A stretch of 64,000 nucleotides of DNA from Bacillus sp. FJAT-42376. Lineage in GTDB: Bacteria; Bacillota; Bacilli; Bacillales; Bacillaceae. The notes under the pieces are model-generated. The model had not been told where the DNA came from. It searched no databases and worked only from the letters and a program-made list of their open reading frames with translations. Below are positions 55,009 through 64,000 of this stretch, one piece after another. A program made the translations under genes and the position numbers. Every line of letters begins with the position of its first letter. The stretch's first letter is position 1. Where the stretch lies: positions 3,534,001 to 3,598,000 of the forward strand of contig NZ_CP033906.1 in assembly GCF_003816055.1 (NCBI RefSeq). The letters run 5' to 3'.

Positions 55009-55052
55009 GAAGATTATTCGAACGTGCTCTGCCGACTGAGCTAATTGAGCAT
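55009..55052 (-). pseudogene. tRNA remnant between tRNA-Lys and tRNA-Thr
   Basis: On the minus strand TGCTCAATTAGCTCAGTCGG continues as CAGAGCA, a complete acceptor 5' strand plus D arm. The following sequence, with palindromic TTCGAA twice around TAATC, has no recognisable anticodon, T arm or 3' acceptor. It looks like the 5' half of a lost or rearranged tRNA. Confidence 0.65.
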
Positions 55053-55066
55053 ACGGCCAAAGAAAA

Positions 55067-55142
<76 letters not shown>

Positions 55143-55145
55143 AAG

Positions 55146-55221
55146 TGGTGGAGGATGACGGGATCGAACCGCCGACCCTCTGCTTGTAAGGCAGATGCTC
55201 TCCCAGCTGAGCTAATCCTCC
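55146..55221 (-). tRNA. tRNA-Val (TAC)
   Basis: Anticodon TAC (CTTACAA), acceptor GGAGGAT, CCA encoded. First tRNA after 5S rRNA. Confidence 0.96.
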
Positions 55222-55259
55222 GAAGTTAAAGCCGTCAAAGCTTTAACACATATGTATAT

Positions 55260-55375
<116 letters not shown>

Positions 55376-55511
55376 CATATTTCTTAAAAAAGCGACAAGA
55401 TTTATTATATCTCTTTTCAGAAGAAAAACAAGATATTTTTCGATCTTTTTTTGCTCTTTCAAAACTAGATAACGATGTGCTTCACGAGTAGGGAAGCCTT
55501 ACTTGAATAAA

Positions 55512-58437
<2,926 letters not shown>

Positions 58438-58673
58438 TGATAACGGAGTTATCTTCGTTAGAAGCTGAAAACAGATGTCTTCAGACTTTTCATTTCATTC
58501 TGCGATAGACGCAGAAGAAAATCGTAAGGTTCTTTCTTACTCGTGTGAATGTTTGACATTCATATCGTTATCTAGTTTTCAAAGAACAAGTTAAGAGAGA
58601 ATGATCTCTCAAAACTAAACAAATTCGAAGTGCGTCCGTTAATCGCTGCACCGCATGGGTGCTGATAATTCTT

Positions 58674-60217
<1,544 letters not shown>

Positions 60218-60322
60218 AGTAGTTTGACTAGCTCTTGTTTGTTGCTCTAGAATTAACGTTGGCACTTCGATTTGTTTAGTTTTCAAAGATCATTTTGTAT
60301 CCGCTTCATTAGCGGCTTTAAT

Positions 60323-60351
60323 AATATATCACGCTGTTCCCTATGAGTCAA
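60323..60351 (-). promoter_or_regulatory. rRNA operon promoter P2
   Basis: On the minus strand TTGACT (60346-60351) and TATATT (60323-60328) are separated by exactly 17 bp, ~105 bp before 16S rRNA. Confidence 0.85.
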
Positions 60352-60405
60352 CAACTTTTTAATTTTTTATTTCAAAAGCGTTTCTCTGTTTCAGCGACGT
60401 TTATT

Positions 60406-60434
60406 AATATACCACTATATTTCTAATTGCACAA
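60406..60434 (-). promoter_or_regulatory. rRNA operon promoter P1
   Basis: On the minus strand TTGTGC (60429-60434) and TATATT (60406-60411) are separated by 17 bp, 83 bp upstream of P2: the tandem P1-P2 layout of Bacillus rrn operons. Confidence 0.78.
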
Positions 60435-60448
60435 TGTTTTTTTGAAAA

Positions 60449-60760
60449 TTAGTTTTGAATTTTGTACTGGTATTTTTCAAGATCAATTTTCTTTCCATCA
60501 TTTATAATTACTCCTTCCATAGTAAGAGCTTTTTGCTGCCGCTCCAGTACGTGCTCATCTTTTATGGAAAGTTCTCCTTTTGAGTTAATTACCCGATGCC
60601 ATGGCAAATTGTGTTTCCTGCTCATGGAATGCAGAATTCTTACAACCTGCCTCGCCGCTCTCGGACTACCTGCTGCAAAAGCAATTTGCCCGTAAGTCAT
60701 CACCTTTCCTTCAGGAATATTTCTTAAAATGTGAATAACCCGTTCTGTAAATGGCTCCAC
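60449..60760 (-). CDS. Alkyltransferase-like (ATL) protein, MGMT family
   Basis: A 103-residue protein with the fold of the DNA-binding C-terminal domain of O6-alkylguanine-DNA alkyltransferase (IPEGKVMTYGQIAFAAGSPRAARQVVRIL). In place of the catalytic PCHRV there is PWHRV, so it cannot take the alkyl group itself. ATL proteins bind O6-alkylguanine, flip it out and recruit nucleotide excision repair. ATG 60760 follows GGGGGAAATG; the reading frame stands alone between the rrn promoter and the TPP riboswitch. Confidence 0.92.
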   Translation of the reverse strand: MEPFTERVIHILRNIPEGKVMTYGQIAFAAGSPRAARQVVRILHSMSRKHNLPWHRVINSKGELSIKDEHVLERQQKALTMEGVIINDGKKIDLEKYQYKIQN

Positions 60761-60829
60761 TTCATTTCCCCCTTTCCATTGACATTCTCCATACTACCAG
60801 ATAAACAAGAGTTTTTTTCCAAATAATCA

Positions 60830-60858
60830 TTGTCGAATTTTGTTCAGTGGTGTATAGT
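60830..60858 (+). promoter_or_regulatory. Promoter of the TPP-riboswitch thiT unit
   Basis: TTGTCG (60830-60835) and TATAGT (60853-60858) with a 17-bp spacer, directly before the aptamer. Confidence 0.75.
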
Positions 60859-60884
60859 AAAGACAATTAAATACATCGGTATAC

Positions 60885-60975
60885 GACCACAAGGGGAGCC
60901 TTAGGCTGAGAGTGAACGTTCTGTTCTAGACCCTTTGAACCTGTTAGTTAACACTTGCGTAGGGATGTGGCTTGA
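60885..60975 (+). promoter_or_regulatory. TPP (THI-box) riboswitch controlling thiT
   Basis: All THI-box landmarks occur in order: CCACAAGGGGAGCC, GGCTGAGAGTGAA, GACCCTTTGAACCTG, GTTAACACTTGCGTAGGGA, closed by TGTGG pairing with CCACA. A terminator (60,995-61,040) follows and thiT begins at 61,080, so thiamine pyrophosphate should end transcription early. Confidence 0.95.
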
Positions 60976-60994
60976 TCGTTTAATTTCGTGATTA

Positions 60995-61040
60995 AAGCAG
61001 TGCGTGGAGGCAAGCAGGTATCCCCGCATTGCTTTTTTAT
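60995..61040 (+). terminator. Expression-platform terminator of the thiT riboswitch
   Basis: AGCAGTGCG pairs with CGCATTGCT, with an inner GGA/TCC stem, followed by six U residues and a second U-rich stretch. Confidence 0.88.
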
Positions 61041-61079
61041 TTTCTCCTTTTGGTCGGTTTCCGTGAAAGAGGAGTCTTT

Positions 61080-61667
61080 ATGAAAAATCAAAAACTGCTA
61101 TTTTTATCAGAAACTGCTATACTAACCGCTTTAGCCTTATTGCTCGATATGCTTTCCAGCTTTATTATCAAAATGCCTCAGGGCGGCTCTCTGTCGCTTG
61201 GAATGATCCCGATTTTTATCATGTCCTTCAGATGGGGATTGAAAGGCGGATTGCTCACAGGCCTGTTAACCGGTATTTTGCAGCCGTTTTTAAGCACTCC
61301 ATTTATTGTTCATCCGGCGCAGGCTATTTTAGACTATCCGCTTCCATTTATGCTGGCAGGAATGAGCGGTTTATTTTCAAGCTGGGTACACTCCGCATTG
61401 AAGCTAAATAAATGGAGCGCTTTGACAGCTATTATGACTGCTACTTTTGCCGGATCTATCCTCCGCCTGGCTTCACACGTTTTATCCGGTGTTGTCTTTT
61501 TCGGCTCATACGCTCCAAAAGGAACTCCAGTCTTTACGTACTCCTTTGTCTATAATGCTACTTGGATTATTCCAACATGGATCATTGCAGGCATAGCGGT
61601 GTGGCTTGTTGTGATGAACTCACCCGGAATCATTAAAAGTACTCATAAAAAAACCGTAAGCCTCTGA
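61080..61667 (+). CDS. thiT: Thiamine transporter ThiT (ECF S-component)
   Basis: Six-helix thiamine-binding S-component of an energy-coupling-factor importer; the EcfA/T module is encoded elsewhere. 195 residues, opening MKNQKLLFLSETAILTALALLLDML with the A-motif alanines that contact EcfT. GGSLSLGMIPIFIMSFRWGLKGG is the family core, and YDYPLPFMLAG-type residues (LDYPLPFML) line the site. ATG 61080 follows AAGAGGAG. Known as YuaJ in B. subtilis. Stop codon overlaps a terminator. Confidence 0.95.
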   Translation: MKNQKLLFLSETAILTALALLLDMLSSFIIKMPQGGSLSLGMIPIFIMSFRWGLKGGLLTGLLTGILQPFLSTPFIVHPAQAILDYPLPFMLAGMSGLFSSWVHSALKLNKWSALTAIMTATFAGSILRLASHVLSGVVFFGSYAPKGTPVFTYSFVYNATWIIPTWIIAGIAVWLVVMNSPGIIKSTHKKTVSL

Positions 61668-61688
61668 GGCTTACGGTTTTTCTGTTTT
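61647..61688. terminator. Bidirectional terminator between thiT and srtD
   Basis: AAAACCGTAAGCCTC and GAGGCTTACGGTTTT form a 15-bp perfect stem with the thiT stop codon (TGA) at its turn. It also ends transcription of the sortase gene. Confidence 0.92.
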
Positions 61689-62309
61689 TATAAGGTTCGC
61701 GATCAGAACATAGCGTTTAGGCGCAGAACCAATGAAGTTAAATGGATAGCAAGTGGATACCGTTAATGTCGCTCTTGGTTTAGGGACAATAACAGTCCGA
61801 TCATCTGCATCTACGATACGGACTTTTCGGATTTTATAAGTAAACCGGCCCGCCGACGTAGTCACAATCAGATGGTCACTCACCCCAACTTTGCCAAGTT
61901 CCCTGAATACTGTATCGCGATGTCCGGATAATACAGAATTGTCCTTTTCCCCCGGGAGCACGGAATCTGCAAAATGCCCGACCCCTTTTTCAAGTTCGTC
62001 TTCATCCGTCCCATGATAGATGGGCAGAGAAGCCTGGAGTTTTGGTATGAAAAGTTCTCCCAGTTCCTCACCTGCTGCAGGTCTTTTCTTATATAAAGGA
62101 GCAGGTGTTTTTAGGGCAATATTTTTTGAACTGGAGGGCACCGCCTTTGCAGTGGATTCCTGGTCTTTATGATGTTCATAAAAAAAGTATGCTTTGGCGA
62201 ATTTAAATGCATTGGTACTCGTCACATATAGTCCTGCTGAAAAAAGAATCACGGCAATAAAAAGAAGAAGCAAATGCTTCTTCTTACTTAATAGAAGGAA
62301 ATGCTTCAT
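61671..62309 (-). CDS. srtD: Class D sortase
   Basis: Membrane-anchored transpeptidase that attaches proteins to peptidoglycan. N-terminal transmembrane helix (LLLLFIAVILFSAGLYV), then a class D sortase fold: VLSGHRDTVF (catalytic His), LTVSTCYPF (catalytic Cys) and the arginine in SAPKRYVLIA. 212 residues. The start codon overlaps the stop codon of the upstream gene (TGATG), so the two are translated together. That partner gene encodes the likely substrate. Confidence 0.93.
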   Translation of the reverse strand: MKHFLLLSKKKHLLLLFIAVILFSAGLYVTSTNAFKFAKAYFFYEHHKDQESTAKAVPSSSKNIALKTPAPLYKKRPAAGEELGELFIPKLQASLPIYHGTDEDELEKGVGHFADSVLPGEKDNSVLSGHRDTVFRELGKVGVSDHLIVTTSAGRFTYKIRKVRIVDADDRTVIVPKPRATLTVSTCYPFNFIGSAPKRYVLIANLIKTEKP

Positions 62310-63481
62310 CAGAATGACTTACTGACCTTTCTCCCAATCAGGAAAGCTGCACCCATCAAAGCTGCGCCTGCCAGCATCCAGTCGGCATGATATCCGGCTG
62401 TTTTTGGCATCTTTGCACCTCTAATTGTCGCTTCCGGTTTGGAAGTGCGGTTCTTAACGGCAGAGACTGCTTCAGACGTTTCTTTCATATCCTGTCCTGT
62501 TTGCTTGATTAATTCAGATCCAATCATTTCAGATGTAAGGGTCATATCCAAAATCAGTTTATTGTCCAGATCATAAAGTTCAATAAACAGGTCGGCCCCA
62601 TCTACATCCTTTAGGCTCATCATGGTTTGAAGCGTCAGTTCTTTCTTAATGCCATCCTTAACCAGATAATACTTTGCCTGCAGTTCCAGAAGATCCATCA
62701 TATCTCCATATATCGAGATCATCTCTTGTATATCTTTTTCAGACAGCTCATCTACACTTTCAAAGTCACTGATGGCCATCATTCGGTCTCCAAGCTGCAT
62801 AAGCTGTGATTCAAGGTATGGATTATTTTGATACACTTTTTCAAAATGAGCAGCAAGGCGTTCAAATTCTTCTTGAGTCAAACCAAGACCATTGAAAATA
62901 TCCTCAAACTGCCCCTCCATATCCGGGAGCTCCATTGAGTTATAAATATCCTCATCTAATTCTTCTATTGACTGATAATCTTCCAGTGAAAGATTATGCT
63001 CTTTCATAAATTGATCAAATTCTTCCCGTGAAGCAAAATCGTAGCTCTCCCATAATTCCTGAAGAGTTTCATCGTTGATTTCGGTAGGATAATCCCCTGC
63101 GATTTGGATGGTTTCCAGCAGGAAATTCTCAAAGTAAAAAATATCCTGGATTTTTTCGCCTTCGTACAAATCCCCGTTTTCCATTAGAAGATCTGTCAAT
63201 TGTTCTTCAGTAAGTTCATATTTTGCAAGAATTTCTGCAAGAACATCATCGGTTACTCTTCTTCCTAGATGATTTCTTAACTCTTCTACACTATTAAATT
63301 CATCAAACATTTTGTAATCAAAATTTTCCAAGTATGTCTCAAGCTGAGTATGGGTCAGGTTTATCTCTTTTAAATAGTCTTTGTAATGGCTGCTATTTAC
63401 GTCAATCTTGCCTGCGGCCAGTGCTGTATGCGCGATTAACAGCTGAAGCAGAACAAGACATGCCGCGAAATATTTTTTCAA
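62309..63481 (-). CDS. Processed acidic surface protein, sortase D substrate
   Basis: A 390-residue secreted, very acidic protein. Signal peptide at residues 1-23 (ends ALAAG). The middle has repeated helical stretches rich in Asp and Glu (e.g. LTEEQLTDLLMENGDL, LSLEDYQSIEELDEDI). The C-terminal sorting signal is MPKTAGYHADWMLAGAALMGAAFL followed by a basic RKVSKSF. It resembles the 'processed acidic surface protein' family that occurs next to class D sortases. The motif here has Met in the usual Leu place (MPKTA, not LPXTA). Role unknown, perhaps wall binding of cations. Confidence 0.85.
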   Translation of the reverse strand: MKKYFAACLVLLQLLIAHTALAAGKIDVNSSHYKDYLKEINLTHTQLETYLENFDYKMFDEFNSVEELRNHLGRRVTDDVLAEILAKYELTEEQLTDLLMENGDLYEGEKIQDIFYFENFLLETIQIAGDYPTEINDETLQELWESYDFASREEFDQFMKEHNLSLEDYQSIEELDEDIYNSMELPDMEGQFEDIFNGLGLTQEEFERLAAHFEKVYQNNPYLESQLMQLGDRMMAISDFESVDELSEKDIQEMISIYGDMMDLLELQAKYYLVKDGIKKELTLQTMMSLKDVDGADLFIELYDLDNKLILDMTLTSEMIGSELIKQTGQDMKETSEAVSAVKNRTSKPEATIRGAKMPKTAGYHADWMLAGAALMGAAFLIGRKVSKSF

Positions 63482-63640
63482 CGCGGTATCCCCCTGTAAT
63501 ATTTGTAATCTAGAAAATTATATACTGAAATTTTTGTAATGTATAGCACAATATTTTCTGCCGCTTCTAAGAAATGGTTCTATTTTTACTTGCAGAAGAA
63601 TGTAATAGAGTAGAAGGAATTACCTGCGGGAGGCTATAAA

Positions 63641-63829
63641 ATGATGGCAGCTTATTATTTTATGCTTGGAAGTATGCTTCTTTCTGTTTTTCATTTTCTT
63701 TACAGTTATAAAGAAGCAATCAGGGTCAGCAATGAGGAAGGTCCTGTTTTCGGATGGGGATTGGTATTCAATGTGCCGCTTGCATTTCTCTTTGCTATTT
63801 TAGCAAATTTGTTTTATCAGCAGCTATAA
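63641..63829 (+). CDS. Small two-helix membrane protein
   Basis: A 62-residue hypothetical protein with two hydrophobic helices (YYFMLGSMLLSVFHFLYSY and PLAFLFAILANLFY) joined by a short polar loop. ATG 63641 follows CGGGAGG with 7-nt spacing. A terminator follows at 63,831. I do not recognise a family. Confidence 0.75.
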   Translation: MMAAYYFMLGSMLLSVFHFLYSYKEAIRVSNEEGPVFGWGLVFNVPLAFLFAILANLFYQQL

Positions 63830-63830
63830 C

Positions 63831-63864
63831 AAAAGGGGCTCCATTGAGGAGGCCCCTTTTCTTC
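63831..63864. terminator. Bidirectional terminator at 63.8 kb
   Basis: AAAAGGGGC and GCCCCTTTT form the stem, with further loop pairing, between two converging genes. Confidence 0.85.
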
Positions 63865-64000
63865 TTAAACTCTATTCCCCTGAAGCAGCATCGATTTGAG
63901 CCGTTCTATATCTTTCCAGCCAAATGCGTATTCAATATGGCTGCCTTTTCCGATTGTAAATGTTTCTTCTGCAATCAGCTCCGGAAAATAGGACTCATAA
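63865..64000 (-). CDS. Hypothetical protein, 3' end only (runs off the window end)
   Basis: The last ~45 codons of a minus-strand gene ending ...FTIGKGSHIEYAFGWKDIERL..GNRV then TAA at 63,865-63,867. The frame is open to the window edge. I do not recognise it. Confidence 0.6.
   Translation of the reverse strand, partial: YESYFPELIAEETFTIGKGSHIEYAFGWKDIERLKSMLLQGNRV

Noticed and set aside
60373..60388. cre-like AAAAGCGTTTCTC in the rRNA leader
   Set aside because: The essential TG at the left end is missing, and a catabolite site there is not expected.

Overview
The window is a chromosomal segment of a low-to-mid GC Gram-positive endospore former of the family Bacillaceae, close to Bacillus sensu lato. 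The evidence is the gene order. metK-pckA, ytmBA, ytlACD, ytkD/ytkC, dps-ytzI, ytkA, luxS, ytjA (yidD), ytiB, ytiA, ythAB, menFDHBEC, menA, yteA, ytaB, glgBCDAP, a 21-tRNA cluster with rrn, and thiT follow the order I know from the B. subtilis chromosome, and the protein sequences resemble that species throughout. I cannot name the species from sequence alone.

Layout: 1-1,450 holds the 5' part of metK with its S-box (SAM) riboswitch and the divergent pckA promoter. 1,472-4,572 holds pckA and a dicarboxylate-type symporter broken by a 14-bp tandem duplication. 4,734-12,977 holds a secreted heparinase-like lyase, ytmB/ytmA, the ytlACD ABC importer, the Nudix gene ytkD, a holin-like gene and small unknown genes. 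13,507-17,885 is a drug-efflux island: a MarR regulator, a flavodoxin-like gene, an EmrB/EmrA pair and a divergent second MarR regulator. 17,983-24,626 holds dps, small membrane proteins, ppaC, rpsN2, ytkA, luxS, yidD, carbonic anhydrase and a zinc-binding lipoprotein. 25,133-31,568 holds a thermolysin-type protease, rpmE2, a Qnr-like pentapeptide protein and the ythAB oxidase. 31,699-40,310 is the menaquinone block: menFDHBEC on one strand and menA divergent. 40,438-43,617 holds yteA, tspO (ytaB), a LysM-M23 endopeptidase and a lipase. 43,869-51,819 is the glycogen operon glgBCDAP. 52,966-60,434 is an rRNA operon (16S-23S-5S then 21 tRNAs) read from the minus strand. 60,449-64,000 holds an alkyltransferase-like gene, a TPP-riboswitch-controlled thiT, and a class D sortase with its acidic surface substrate.

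Functional themes: Three Zur-box-like palindromes precede the zinc-independent ribosomal proteins S14 (rpsN2) and L31 (rpmE2) and a zinc-binding lipoprotein, so much of 20.5-27.1 kb looks like a zinc-starvation cluster. An uncharacterised 111-codon gene is probably co-transcribed with rpsN2. Menaquinone synthesis lies beside a menaquinol oxidase (ythAB). Gluconeogenesis (pckA, with a CcpN-like site) and glycogen synthesis represent carbon storage.

At least six copies of a GC-rich dispersed repeat of about 100-160 bp lie between genes, in both orientations. I see no insertion sequence, CRISPR array or prophage. The most distinctive observations are the exact 14-bp duplication that breaks the symporter, the Zur cluster with its unknown passenger gene, the repeat family, a tRNA remnant inside the tRNA cluster, and a strong 7-1-7 palindrome in the efflux-pump control region.
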